Source: NORP233 sp050186825
GTDB lineage: Bacteria > Planctomycetota > J058
Direction: 5' to 3'
Length of the DNA stretch: 64,000 bases
Assembly: GCA_050186825.1 (NCBI GenBank)
Contig: JBFWYD010000039.1
Span: forward strand, 1 to 64,000
The notes below the pieces were generated by a model. The model did not search any database. It saw only the letters and a program-made list of their open reading frames with translations, and was not told the DNA's origin. The position numbers and the translations under genes are program-made. Of the stretch, positions 16,962 to 25,305 are shown piece by piece (positions within the stretch are counted from its first letter, which is position 1; each line of letters starts with the position of its first letter).

Positions 16962-17411
16962 GTGATCAAGAACCTGTTCGCCGCGTTCCTCGCTCTCTCG
17001 ATCCTCTCCTGCCCGCCGGCGGCCACGCTGTGGGCCAAGGACCCCGCCCCGAAGAAGGGCGACAAGAAGGAGAAGGAGGAGCCGGTCCACTACGCGGTGG
17101 TCGACATCGACGGCACCCTGAGCGTGAAGACCATGAAGGAGCTCAAGGAGATGCCCAAGCAGATGGACAAGGAGTACAAGGAGGCCGTCGCCAACTGGGA
17201 CAAGGCGAAGAAGGAGGCCAAGAAGAACAAGCAGAAGTTCGACGAGAAGAAGCCCACCAAGCCCAAGGTCAAGGTCGTGGCCCAGAACCTCAAGGACGAG
17301 GCCGCCGCGCAGGCCGTGATCGCGAAGATCGAGGAGGCCAAGAACAAGGGCAAGAAGAAGGGCGGCGACAGCAAGTCGGGCAAGGACAAGGAAGACTCCA
17401 AGACCAGCTAG
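16962..17411 (+). CDS. Secreted or lipid-anchored Lys-rich hypothetical protein
   Basis: 149 aa. The start is set at GTG 16962 because GGAGGTGGG lies 6-12 nt upstream and a signal peptide begins there (MIKNLFAAFLALSILSCPP). The ILSC segment could be a lipobox. The mature part is short, highly charged and Lys/Glu-rich, with helical heptad-like stretches (EYKEAVANWDKAKKEAKK) and a central HYAVVDIDGTL segment. It ends in a Lys/Gly/Ser tail. No known domain is recognised. It differs from its neighbours in its very high lysine content. Confidence 0.7.
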   Translation: MIKNLFAAFLALSILSCPPAATLWAKDPAPKKGDKKEKEEPVHYAVVDIDGTLSVKTMKELKEMPKQMDKEYKEAVANWDKAKKEAKKNKQKFDEKKPTKPKVKVVAQNLKDEAAAQAVIAKIEEAKNKGKKKGGDSKSGKDKEDSKTS

Positions 17412-17414
17412 CCC

Positions 17415-17768
17415 GCTCGCTCGCTTCCGGAGCACGAGGGCGAGGGGTCCTGCTACCCTCGCGCCCATGCGGGTGGAGTTCTGCGCGAGCTGCGGCGCGC
17501 CGCTCGAGGCGCGCTGGTCGGAGATCGTGATCGTGTGCCGCNNNNNNNNNNNNNNNNNNNNNNNNNNNNNNNNNNNNNNNNNNNNNNNNNNNNNNNNNNN
17601 NNNNNNNNNNNNNNNNNNNNNNNNNNNNNNNNNNNNNNNNNGCTCGCTCGCTTCCGGAGCACGAGGGCGAGGGGTCCTGCTACCCTCGCGCCCATGCGGG
17701 TGGAGTTCTGCGCGAGCTGCGGCGCGCCGCTCGAGGCGCGCTGGTCGGAGATCGTGATCGTGTGCCGC
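17415..17768. other. Scaffold gap (100 N) flanked by identical 127-bp ends
   Basis: Bases 17415-17541 and 17642-17768 are identical and flank N 17542-17641. The duplicated segment contains the promoter and first 25 codons of the pseudokinase gene. This is best explained as two contigs overlapping by an assembler k-mer that were joined with Ns instead of merged. Removing 17415-17641 restores one continuous locus. Confidence 0.9.
17681..17686 (+). promoter_or_regulatory. Candidate leaderless -10 (TACCCT) for the pseudokinase gene
   Basis: TACCCT ends 7 nt before the ATG at 17694; no SD is present. The same element appears in the duplicated copy before the gap. Confidence 0.4.
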
Positions 17769-18713
17769 TACTGCGGCTCCCAGAACGCCCCCGGCGGGGT
17801 GGGGGACCCGGTGCCCTCCTCGCATCCCGACGACGGGCGCCCGCGCTTCTCGATCGGCGGGCGGACCTACCTGATCGAGGGGCGGCTCGGCTCGGGCGAC
17901 TCCTGCGAGGTCTACCGCGGGCGCTGGGTGGCGCGGCTGGGCGAGCTGGTCGTGATCAAGGTCCTGCGCGCGCTCGACGACGTGGACCTGCGCCGCCGCG
18001 AGTGGGACCTGCTCGGGAAGCTGCACCGCAGCGAGGCCCAGGGCGCGCTGCACTTCGTGACCCGCCTCCCGCAGCCGATCGCGCTCGGGCCACTCCGCGC
18101 CTTCCACCCGGACCGCGAGGACGGTGACGGGGGCCCCGAGCGGCTCGTGTCCGTGTTCGGCTGGCACCCGGGCTTCCTCCACACCCTGGAGGAGGTCCAC
18201 GCCGTCCACCCCCAGGGCGTGCCGTCGCGGGTCGTGGTGTGGCTGTTCAAGCGGCTGCTCGAGCTGCTCGGCTTCCTGCACCGCGCGGGCGTGGTCCACG
18301 GCGCGGTGATCCCGCCGCACGTGCTCGTCCACCCGCGCGACCACGGCGCCCTGCTGGTGGGCTTCGGCTGCGCCACCTCCTGGGCTCCCACCTCCAGGGC
18401 CCCCGGGCGCCAGGAGCCGCTGCCCGCGATCTCGCGCGCCTGGCGCGACCTCTACCCCGCCCCCGTGCTCGCCGAGCGCTGGGTCTCGCCGCGCACCGAC
18501 ATCGCGATGGCCGCGCGCTGCGCGCTCCTCGCCGCCGGCGCGGAGAGCTTCCAGGACGACGGCTGCCTCACGGGCGGGCTGGGCGCGCTGGTGCTCGCCG
18601 CCGCGCACCTGGCCCACGACGACGCCTGGGCCCTGCGCGACGAGCTGGACCGCGCCTCGGCCCAGGTCCACGGGCCGCCCTCCTACAATCCGCTCGCGAT
18701 GCCCGGCTGGTAG
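17694..18713 (+). CDS. Zinc-ribbon protein kinase-like protein (predicted pseudokinase)
   Basis: 339 aa. A zinc ribbon at the N-terminus (C6, C9, C24, C27) is followed by a kinase fold: GRLGSGDSCEVYRG glycine loop and VIKVL with Lys 89. The catalytic loop reads HGAVIPPH (202-209) where active kinases have HRDLKPxN, and DFG is replaced by GFG (223-225). The catalytic Asp, loop Lys, Asn and metal-binding Asp are therefore all missing, so phosphotransfer is unlikely and a binding or scaffold role is inferred. The VWA gene follows 18 nt later. The ATG is preceded by a TACCCT box, not an SD. A duplicated 5' end lies before the assembly gap. Confidence 0.85.
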   Translation: MRVEFCASCGAPLEARWSEIVIVCRYCGSQNAPGGVGDPVPSSHPDDGRPRFSIGGRTYLIEGRLGSGDSCEVYRGRWVARLGELVVIKVLRALDDVDLRRREWDLLGKLHRSEAQGALHFVTRLPQPIALGPLRAFHPDREDGDGGPERLVSVFGWHPGFLHTLEEVHAVHPQGVPSRVVVWLFKRLLELLGFLHRAGVVHGAVIPPHVLVHPRDHGALLVGFGCATSWAPTSRAPGRQEPLPAISRAWRDLYPAPVLAERWVSPRTDIAMAARCALLAAGAESFQDDGCLTGGLGALVLAAAHLAHDDAWALRDELDRASAQVHGPPSYNPLAMPGW

Positions 18714-18731
18714 CCGGCAGAGGAGGACTCG

Positions 18732-19700
18732 ATGGGATTCGGGAACTACAGCCACGACGCGCACGTCGCCATGACCTCGGCCCGCGCCAGCAAGGCCCCG
18801 CAGGAGGTCTTCACCCAGCGCGCCTGCCACGAGCTGATGCGCCCGCACGGGGTGAAGCTCCGCGAGGCGCGCGACAGCGAGGACCACCCCAACTCCGTCG
18901 GCGTGATCTTCGCGCTCGACGTGAGCGGCTCCATGGGGGACATCCCCAAGAAGCTCGCCACCCAGACCCTGCCCGCCTTCATGAGCGCCATGCTCGACGC
19001 GGGCGTGCCCGACCCCCAGGTGATGTTCATGGGGATCGGCCACGCGGTCAGCGACCGGGCCCCGCTCCAGGTCGGCCAGTTCGAGTCCACCGAGCGGCTG
19101 ATGGACCAGTGGCTGACCTGGATGTTCCTCGAGGGCGGCGGCGCCGGCGGAAACGAGAGCTACGAGCTCGCGATGTACTTCGCGGCCCGGCACACCGCCA
19201 TGGACTGCGTGCAGAAGCGCGGCCGGCGCGGCTACCTGTTCATCACCGGCGACGAGCCGCCGAACCCGATGGTCTCGGCCGAGCACGTCCGGCGCCTGAT
19301 CGGCGACGAGCTGGCCAAGGACATCCCGATCCGCGAGGTCATCGAGGAGACCCAGCGCAGCTTCGAGCTCTTCTACCTGATCCCGGACCCGACCCGCGGG
19401 CAGGCCGTCGGGCGCGACTGGCGCGACCTGCTCGGCGACCGCGTGATCGTGATGGAGGGGCCCGACGACACCAGCTACGTGGCCGCCGGCCTGGTCTCGC
19501 TCCTCGAGGGCGCGGTCGCCGACCTCGGCGCGCTCGTGAAGCGCCTGCGCCAGGCCGGCGTGAGCGAGCACCAGAGCGCTGCCGTGGCCAAGGCGCTCAC
19601 GCCCTTCGCCTCCTCGCTGGGCCGCGACGGCGCCCCGGCCCCTGGCCTGGGCGGCCAGGACCTCCCCCGCGGCGACGGCCCGAGCGGCTATTCGCGCTGA
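18732..19700 (+). CDS. VWA (von Willebrand A) domain protein
   Basis: 322 aa, cytoplasmic, no signal peptide. A complete MIDAS motif DVSGSMG starts at residue 63, with later conserved elements GGGAGGNES and LFITGDE. VWA domains bind partner proteins through the MIDAS metal. GAGGACTCG precedes the ATG, 18 nt after the pseudokinase stop, so the two are an operon. Pairing of a zinc-ribbon kinase-like protein with a VWA protein recalls the TerY-P type modules of tellurite/stress loci, but no TerD, TerB or PP2C gene is present here. The C-terminal 60 residues are low complexity. Confidence 0.87.
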   Translation: MGFGNYSHDAHVAMTSARASKAPQEVFTQRACHELMRPHGVKLREARDSEDHPNSVGVIFALDVSGSMGDIPKKLATQTLPAFMSAMLDAGVPDPQVMFMGIGHAVSDRAPLQVGQFESTERLMDQWLTWMFLEGGGAGGNESYELAMYFAARHTAMDCVQKRGRRGYLFITGDEPPNPMVSAEHVRRLIGDELAKDIPIREVIEETQRSFELFYLIPDPTRGQAVGRDWRDLLGDRVIVMEGPDDTSYVAAGLVSLLEGAVADLGALVKRLRQAGVSEHQSAAVAKALTPFASSLGRDGAPAPGLGGQDLPRGDGPSGYSR

Positions 19701-19775
19701 TTCGAGGAGGTCTGCGCCTCGGGAGCGGCGAGTGTGAGCGGAATGCGGTGGACGGCGCAGACCTCCACGAATCAG
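19697..19775. repeat. 22-bp inverted repeat downstream of the VWA gene
   Basis: Arms 19697-19718 and 19754-19775 match at 21 of 22 positions around a 35-nt spacer. The left arm overlaps the stop codon of the VWA gene. It is a likely transcription terminator or attenuator between the VWA and PurA-like genes. Confidence 0.65.
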
Positions 19776-19867
19776 CCGCATGCTCAGTGGCGAGAGCGAG
19801 AGCCGCCGAGCGAGGGCGTAGAGATCGCGTGCTCCGCGCCGCGGAGCCAGCAGCAGGGACCTGGTCC

Positions 19868-21343
19868 GTGACCAAGTCGACGGCGCGCTTGGAGACCTCG
19901 TCGAGCGACGGAGCGGACCTGCGACCGCGCGGCGAAGCTCCGTCTGCGTTCCTCCGGGGCGCGCGCGAGGCGTGGGTCGTGTTCGACCTGGGCTTCGGGG
20001 ACGCCGGCAAGGGGGCCACGGTCGACTACCTGGTGCGCGCGCGCGGGGCCGAGCTGGTCGCGCGCTGGAACGGCGGGGCGCAGGCCGGGCACACGGTGGT
20101 CGCCCCGGACGGGCGGCGACACACCTTCGCGCAGCTCGGCGCGGGGAGCTTCGTCCCCGGCGTCGGCACCCACCTCGGGCCGGACTTCGTGCTCCACCCG
20201 GGCGGGCTCCTGGTCGAGGCCGCGCGCCTGGCCGCGCGCGGGGTCGAGGACGCCCTGGCGCGGCTGAGCGTGGACGCGCGCGCGCTGGTGATCAGCCCCT
20301 TCCAGCAGGCCGCGGGGCGGCTGCGCGAGCTGCTGCGCGGGCCCGCGCGTCACGGCACCTGCGGGGTGGGCGTGGGCGAGGCCGTGGCCGACGCGCTGGC
20401 CGATCAGCCAGACGTGCTGCGCGCCGGGGACCTCGCGGACGAGGGCCTGCTCCTCGCGCGCCTGGCCGCGCAGCAGCGGCGCAAGCGCGCGGAGCTGGCC
20501 GCGGCGCGCGAGCTCGACGACCCGCGGGCGGCGCCGGAGCTGGGGCTCCTCCTGGACCCCGCGGCGCCCGCGCGCGCGCTCGCGCTCTGGGCGGGCTTCC
20601 CGCGCGAGGTGCTCCTCTCGCCCCAGGACGGCGCGGCGCGGCTGCGCGCCTGCCGGCGGCTGGTGCTCGAGGGCGCGCAGGGGCTGCTCCTCGACCAGAC
20701 CTGGGGCTTCCACCCCCACACCACCTGGAGCGACGTGACCCCGCGCGGGGCGCACGCGCTCCTGGACGAGGCCGGCTGGGAGGGGATGACGCGGCGACTG
20801 GGCGTGCTGCGCGCCTACGCGACGCGCCACGGCGAGGGGCCCTTCCCCACCCACGACCCCGCCCTCGACGCGGCGCTGCCCGAGCCCGACAACCCGGACA
20901 CGGGCTGGCAGGGACCCTTCCGCCGCGGCGCGCTGGACCTGGTCCTGGCCCGCTACGCGCTCGAGGTCGCGGGCGGGGCCTGCGGCCTGGCGCTGACCTG
21001 CCTGGACCGGATCGAGCCGGAGGTGGCGCTCTGCGAGGGCTACGCGCTGGGAGCGAGGTCCACGGGGCTCGAGCTCCACGCCGACGACGGGGCAGGTCGG
21101 ACGCGGCTGCGCCCGGGGCCGCCCGCGGAGCTCGAGTGGCGGAGCGCGCTGGGCGCGCTGCTCGGCGCGGCGCGCCCGCGGCTGCGCCGCGTCGCCCGCG
21201 AGGAGCTCCCCGCGTGCGTAGCCGAGGCGCTGGGCGCGCCGGTGTGGCTCACGGCCTGGGGGCCGCGGGCCGCGGACCGGGTGCCCCTGCCGGGGCCGCT
21301 CGAGGAGTCACGCACGGGCGACGAGCCGCGCGCGCGGCGCTGA
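19868..21343 (+). CDS. Divergent adenylosuccinate synthetase-like protein
   Basis: About 491 aa from GTG 19868 (weak CAGGGA SD; start uncertain). The PurA fold is recognisable: DLGFGDAGKG replaces the canonical GDEGKGK loop and GGAQAGHTV replaces GGNNAGHT. The catalytic Asp and His of these motifs are retained. Later blocks GPFPTHDP, DTGWQGPFRRGALDLV and LALTCLDRIE also correspond to PurA. The sequence departs strongly from housekeeping PurA (extra C-terminal part, altered IMP-binding blocks), so the acceptor or amino acid substrate may differ. It lies 167 bp after the VWA gene on the same strand behind an inverted repeat. Whether it is the genome's only purA cannot be judged here. Confidence 0.78.
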   Translation: MTKSTARLETSSSDGADLRPRGEAPSAFLRGAREAWVVFDLGFGDAGKGATVDYLVRARGAELVARWNGGAQAGHTVVAPDGRRHTFAQLGAGSFVPGVGTHLGPDFVLHPGGLLVEAARLAARGVEDALARLSVDARALVISPFQQAAGRLRELLRGPARHGTCGVGVGEAVADALADQPDVLRAGDLADEGLLLARLAAQQRRKRAELAAARELDDPRAAPELGLLLDPAAPARALALWAGFPREVLLSPQDGAARLRACRRLVLEGAQGLLLDQTWGFHPHTTWSDVTPRGAHALLDEAGWEGMTRRLGVLRAYATRHGEGPFPTHDPALDAALPEPDNPDTGWQGPFRRGALDLVLARYALEVAGGACGLALTCLDRIEPEVALCEGYALGARSTGLELHADDGAGRTRLRPGPPAELEWRSALGALLGAARPRLRRVAREELPACVAEALGAPVWLTAWGPRAADRVPLPGPLEESRTGDEPRARR

Positions 21344-21353
21344 GCGCCGCGCG
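21331..21353 (+). terminator. GC-rich palindrome over the PurA-like stop codon
   Basis: CGCGCGGCGCT (21331-21341) and AGCGCCGCGCG (21343-21353) are reverse complements around one base; the stop codon is inside. It probably folds with a 3-nt loop and terminates or stabilises the transcript. Confidence 0.45.
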
Positions 21354-21402
21354 GGTCGCTGGTCGCTGCCGTCGCTCGGGTGGGTCGCGTTCGCTCAGCG
21401 GA

Positions 21403-21612
21403 TCAGGGCTGCGCGGGCGCGGGCTCGGCCGGGGCCTGGGCCGCGGGGCGGTCCATCTGGTCCTGAACCGCGCGGTAGTGGCACTTGCCCGCGATCGCGA
21501 CGCCGAAGTTCAGGAGCATCGTGAGCAGCGCGAAGCCGATGATCGACGCGGGCCAGTAGACCGAGTAGTCGCCGGGGGCCGAGGTGGTCAGGGTCTGGTT
21601 GGGGTTCGCCAT
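21403..21612 (-). CDS. Small membrane protein, 69 aa
   Basis: The ATG at 21612 has GGAGAGG 7 nt upstream. A polar N-terminus (MANPNQTLTTSAPGDYS) is followed by one membrane helix (WPASIIGFALLTMLLNFGVAIAG) and a short Ala/Pro/Gln-rich cytoplasmic tail. No family is recognised. It is convergent with the PurA-like gene and divergent from the LRR gene; the 200 bp towards the latter show no clear signal. Confidence 0.65.
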   Translation of the reverse strand: MANPNQTLTTSAPGDYSVYWPASIIGFALLTMLLNFGVAIAGKCHYRAVQDQMDRPAAQAPAEPAPAQP

Positions 21613-21812
21613 GGTCCTCTCCGTGAACACGATCAAGACGTCGCGCTCGCCTCGGGCGAGCTCGCGCGAGACCCCAGGCACCCTCCGTGCCGAGCCTCAG
21701 GTCCCGCGCCCCTGGGCCCAGGCCGCGCGCAGGCCGTCACCCGGCCGGGACGGGGTCACACCCGCGGGACCCCGCTGACCCCTCCCCGCGGTCGCTAGAC
21801 TCGGTCGTAGCG

Positions 21813-23129
21813 ATGAGCGCCGCGGAGTACCCCTTTCAGCTCGCGTTCCCGGACGCTGCGGCGGCGGCCGCCGCCTCGCAGGAGCTGACCGCCCAGAGCC
21901 CCCGCCAGGCCCTCGGCGCGATCCTGCGCCAGCTGGAGGGCGCCGCCTCGCTCTGGGTGAGGCACGAGGACCAGGTCGTCGTGGGCGGGGCCATGCTCCA
22001 CGACGACATCGACGCCTGGGCCCAGCAGTACGACCCGGGGCAGCACCCGACCACCGCCTCCTTCTGGCGCGCGGTCGAGGCGATCGCGGCCAGGCACGGC
22101 GGCGCGATGCTCCTGGACGACCCTGGCGCGCCCCACGACGGGGCGCCGCTGGCGGAGCTCGACCCGGAGCTCGCGGGACGGGTGATCGCAGGCGAGCCGG
22201 GCGCCGCCGAGGCGGCGCTCGCGTGGCTCCGCGCGGCGGGCCTGGCCACCACCACCCTGCTCGGCGGCTACCTCCAGGTGCCCTGGACCGCGCACGAGCT
22301 CTCCCTCGCGCCCGAGCCTCGGCTCCTTCCCGACCTGGCCAGGCTGCCCTGGCTGCGGAGCCTGGAGCTCCGTCCCCGGCGCGCGGACGACCTCTCCGGC
22401 GTGGGCGCGCTCGTTCGGCTCGAGTCGCTCACCCTCGACGCCAAGGCCCTGAACCGCGGACAGCGCGTCGAAGACCTCTCCGAGCTCGCCGCCCTCCAAG
22501 ACCTGAGCCGCCTGGACGTCCACGGCTCGGCCGTGGCGGACCTGTCTCCGCTGGCCGAGCTCGGACGGCTCCAACGGGTCTTCCTCGCCAAGACCCGCGT
22601 CAGCGACCTCGCCCCGCTGGGCAAGGCCCTGGGCGGCCTACGAGAGCTGACGCTCGGGGAGACGAAGCTCCACGACCTGACCCCGCTCGCGGCAGCGGGC
22701 GAGCTGGAGGCGCTAGACCTGCGCGGCACGAAGGTCACCGACCTCGGCCCGCTCTCCGGGCTGCGTGCGCTCCGCCAGCTCTGCCTCTCGGGCACCAGGG
22801 TCGCGGACCTGGGCCCGCTGCGCGGCCTGCTGCACCTGGAGCGGCTCGACCTCGAGGGCAGCAAGGTCCGAGACCTCACCCCCCTGGCCGAGCTCAGGAC
22901 GCTCCGTCGCCTCGACCTCAACGGCACCAAGGTGTCCGACCTCGCCGCGCTCGGCGGCCTGGACCGACTCGAGTGGCTGACGCTGCGCCGCGCGCCGGTC
23001 GCGGACGTGACGCCGCTGCTCCAGCTGACGCGGCTCGAGCGCCTGACCTTGAAGGGGACGCAAATCGACGGGGAGGGCCTGGCGCGCCTGCGCGCGGCCC
23101 TCCCCGCCTGCACCGTCGTCGCGCCCTGA
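21813..23129 (+). CDS. Leucine-rich repeat protein (internalin-type repeats)
   Basis: 438 aa, no signal peptide, so cytoplasmic. Residues 1-165 form an alpha/beta domain of unknown type. From about residue 165 there are some ten 22-23-residue repeats of pattern L-x-x-L-x-L-x-x-T-x-V-x-D-L-x-P-L (for example LRGTKVTDLGPLSGL). This is the SDS22/internalin-like class with a conserved D-L-x-P-L turn. LRR arcs bind proteins; the partner is unknown. It is convergent with the baeRF gene, only 8 nt separating the two stops. Confidence 0.85.
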   Translation: MSAAEYPFQLAFPDAAAAAAASQELTAQSPRQALGAILRQLEGAASLWVRHEDQVVVGGAMLHDDIDAWAQQYDPGQHPTTASFWRAVEAIAARHGGAMLLDDPGAPHDGAPLAELDPELAGRVIAGEPGAAEAALAWLRAAGLATTTLLGGYLQVPWTAHELSLAPEPRLLPDLARLPWLRSLELRPRRADDLSGVGALVRLESLTLDAKALNRGQRVEDLSELAALQDLSRLDVHGSAVADLSPLAELGRLQRVFLAKTRVSDLAPLGKALGGLRELTLGETKLHDLTPLAAAGELEALDLRGTKVTDLGPLSGLRALRQLCLSGTRVADLGPLRGLLHLERLDLEGSKVRDLTPLAELRTLRRLDLNGTKVSDLAALGGLDRLEWLTLRRAPVADVTPLLQLTRLERLTLKGTQIDGEGLARLRAALPACTVVAP

Positions 23130-23137
23130 GCCGCGGC

Positions 23138-24325
23138 TCAGTAGCGCAGGACGCCCGCCACGAGCGCGCCGGTGCCCTCGTTCGGGACCTCGGCCGCGGG
23201 CACCACCCGGACCTCGCCGCCGCGCAGCAGGGTCTCGGCGGCGGCCAGGTCGAGCAGGTCCACCGCCCCGGGCTCCCAGGCGCGCAGCAGCTCGGGCTCG
23301 CGCACGGGCTCGGGGTCGAGGGTCGCCCACACCTCGCGGTCGCCCGCGACCACCAGCAGCTCCACGCGCCCCTCGCCCGCCATCTGGTGGGCGCGCACGG
23401 GGTCCGCCACCGCCAGCGGGCCGCCGCCCTCCGCGCGGCAGCGCGCGGCGACCTCGAGGCGCGCCCTCGCGCGCAGCGGGGCCAGGGCCTGCTGGGCCCG
23501 CGCCTGGAGCTCGTGCGCGGCCAGGCGGTCGGGGTTGCCGCTCACCTCCAGGACCTCGATGCGCGGCGGGGTCTGCTCGACCTCGCGGTAGAGGGCGAGC
23601 TGGTTCTTGACCCCCACCAGCACCAGGGGCGCGCGCTCCTGCTCGAGCGCCTTGGCCACGTTCGCCGCGACCTGGCGGTAGTGGCGCTGCGCGCGCGCCT
23701 TGGGGTCGTCGGTGCCCACGTCCCCGTGGCCGTGGAACATGAGCGACGGCCCGCGGCCGCCCTTGCCCACCGGCCCGCCGGAGTGGGCCTGGACGGTCCG
23801 CTCGGCGGCCTCGTGCCGAAGATCCTCGGCCAGGCGCACCACCTCGGGCAGCTCGAGCTCCTCGAGCTGCTCCGCGCCCCCGCGGAACAGCCGCGCCTGC
23901 GCCTGCGAGAGCGTGAGCAGGAAGAAGCGCGCGGCGGGGTCCGGCTCCAGCAGCGGCAGGAGCTGCTTGAGGTGGGGGCGCGTGCTCACCACCACCTGCT
24001 CGCGGAAGGCGAGCGGGGCGCGCAGGACGCGGGTCTCGTCGCGCGAGGCGAAGAGCGCCAGGCCGTCGAGCGCCCCCACCCAGGTGTCGGGCGCGCGCAG
24101 GAGCTCGTGGGCCGCCGCCAGCTGGGCCTCGGCCTCGCCGTGGCGACAGCCGTAGGCGCGCAGGTCCTCGGCGGCGCGGCGGAGCAGCGCCTGGAAGACC
24201 TGCTCGTCGCGGACGGCCTCGGGCCCCTGGCGGTGGGTCGGCAGGAACAGCGAGACCCACGGCCCGCGCGGGGCCTGGAGCAGGTCCCGCACGTCGGCCG
24301 CGGTCGCGAGCCGGGGCTCGATCAC
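23138..24325 (-). CDS. baeRF-family (bacterial eRF1-like) protein
   Basis: 395 aa from a GTG with a strong GGAAGGAGGTG SD; the GTG overlaps the hibernation-factor stop (GTGA). Features of the bacterial archaeo-eukaryotic release factor family are visible: an N-terminal segment WVSLFLPTHRQG, the central FFLLTLSQAQARLFRG strand-helix typical of this group, and a C-terminal release-factor-like alpha/beta domain (RVELLVVAGDREVW). Members are thought to act on ribosomes or stalled translation; the Mycobacterium protein Rv2629 is related. A GGQ-type loop is not evident (the nearest candidate is the HSGGPVGKGG stretch). Coupling to a ribosome hibernation factor supports a ribosome-associated stress role. 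Confidence 0.75.
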   Translation of the reverse strand: MIEPRLATAADVRDLLQAPRGPWVSLFLPTHRQGPEAVRDEQVFQALLRRAAEDLRAYGCRHGEAEAQLAAAHELLRAPDTWVGALDGLALFASRDETRVLRAPLAFREQVVVSTRPHLKQLLPLLEPDPAARFFLLTLSQAQARLFRGGAEQLEELELPEVVRLAEDLRHEAAERTVQAHSGGPVGKGGRGPSLMFHGHGDVGTDDPKARAQRHYRQVAANVAKALEQERAPLVLVGVKNQLALYREVEQTPPRIEVLEVSGNPDRLAAHELQARAQQALAPLRARARLEVAARCRAEGGGPLAVADPVRAHQMAGEGRVELLVVAGDREVWATLDPEPVREPELLRAWEPGAVDLLDLAAAETLLRGGEVRVVPAAEVPNEGTGALVAGVLRY

Positions 24326-24933
24326 GCGACACCTCCTTCCGGCGAGCGGGCTTCCGGCGACCGGGCCTCGGCCTCGGCCAGCCGCTCCGACTCGACCATC
24401 ACCGAGCTGGCCTGCGGCCCCTCGTCGCCCTCCTCCTCGTGGAAGCGGACCTCGGCGCCGGGGCGCAGCGCGTCGAAGTCGACGTTGACCACGCTGTTGC
24501 GGTGGAAGTAGACCTCGCGCCCGTCGAAGGTCTCGAGGAAGCCGTGGTCCTCGGCCAGGCGGTCGATCCGGCCGTGGGCGCCCGGGTCGAAGTGAGGCTT
24601 GACGTAGCCGCGGACCACGCGGACGTGGTCCTGGAGCTGGCGGGTCAGGGCCTCGAAGGCGTCGCGCACCGCGAGCAGCGGGTCGTCGTGGTCGGGGCTC
24701 GCCGGGTGGCGCCCGACCACCAGCTCGTCGCCCGGCACCTGGAGGTCCACGGTGACGCGGAAGCGGCGGCCGGTGCGCTGGCGCCGCTCGTCGGGCTCGA
24801 TCACGACGCGACAGCCGTGCAGCCGGTCGTAGAAGCGCTCGAGCTGCGCGACCTGCGCGCGCACCTCGTCCTCGACGAGCTCGGAGCGCGGCATCCCGCG
24901 GAAGGTGATCTGGACCGGGTTGGCTTGGGTCAT
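24322..24933 (-). CDS. Ribosome hibernation factor (HPF/RaiA) fused to a cold-shock domain
   Basis: 203 aa, ATG with an AAGGAGGTG SD. Residues 1-115 form the RaiA/HPF beta-alpha-beta domain (ITFRGMPRSELVEDEV, RFRVTVDLQVPGDEL, AFEALTRQLQDHV) that binds the decoding region of idle 30S subunits. Residues about 118-180 form a cold-shock domain: GRIDRLAEDHGFLETFDGRE, then VYFHRNSVV, FDALRPGAEV and GPQASSV, an RNA-binding OB fold. The long-HPF dimerisation domain is absent, so a different ribosome or RNA interaction is expected. It is the first gene of a two-gene operon with the baeRF protein and divergent from a USP gene. Confidence 0.9.
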   Translation of the reverse strand: MTQANPVQITFRGMPRSELVEDEVRAQVAQLERFYDRLHGCRVVIEPDERRQRTGRRFRVTVDLQVPGDELVVGRHPASPDHDDPLLAVRDAFEALTRQLQDHVRVVRGYVKPHFDPGAHGRIDRLAEDHGFLETFDGREVYFHRNSVVNVDFDALRPGAEVRFHEEEGDEGPQASSVMVESERLAEAEARSPEARSPEGGVA

Positions 24934-25305
24934 GGAGCGGACACCTCCTTGCAGCGCGGGTGGCCGGGCGCTCCGCCCGACCGCTCCGCTCGACTCGCGC
25001 CCGGGGCGCAGGCGCCGCGGGCGGACCCGAGACAGAGCACCGCGCGTGCCCCGCGCAGGAGGCCGGCGCGTCGAGCGGCGCGGGTCTCGTCTGTCGCAAC
25101 CCTGTGAGCCGGTCCCGACGCGCGTGACGCGCGCGCCGTCCGACGCCGTCTCGGGGGCGCGACGCCCCGCCACAACCCCTGACCGGGTCCGGCGAGCTTC
25201 CGCCGACGAGCGCGGCACCCCCGGTGCTATTCCTCCCTCGATTCGCTCCGGCGGCCGCGCCTGCGCCCCCGGACGCGAGCGAGACGCAGCAGACCGAGGT
25301 GCGCC
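24934..25305. other. 372-bp divergent intergenic region
   Basis: It separates the hpf-baeRF operon from the usp-dksA-like-CBS operon and must hold both promoters. I find no DosR-, FNR- or Fur-type palindrome and no long repeat. TATTCC near 25227 is the only weak -10-like string for the rightward operon. Confidence 0.5.

Noticed and set aside
17467..17541. Second start of the pseudokinase gene before the gap
   Set aside because: Exact copy of 17694-17768; an assembly duplicate, not a separate gene.
15393..19781. 1462-codon minus-strand open frame through the N gap
   Set aside because: Crosses the assembly gap and antisense of four well-supported genes.
24934..25305. DosR/FNR-type operator in the dormancy-like island
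   Set aside because: No matching palindrome was found by eye, so the regulatory parallel rests on gene content only.
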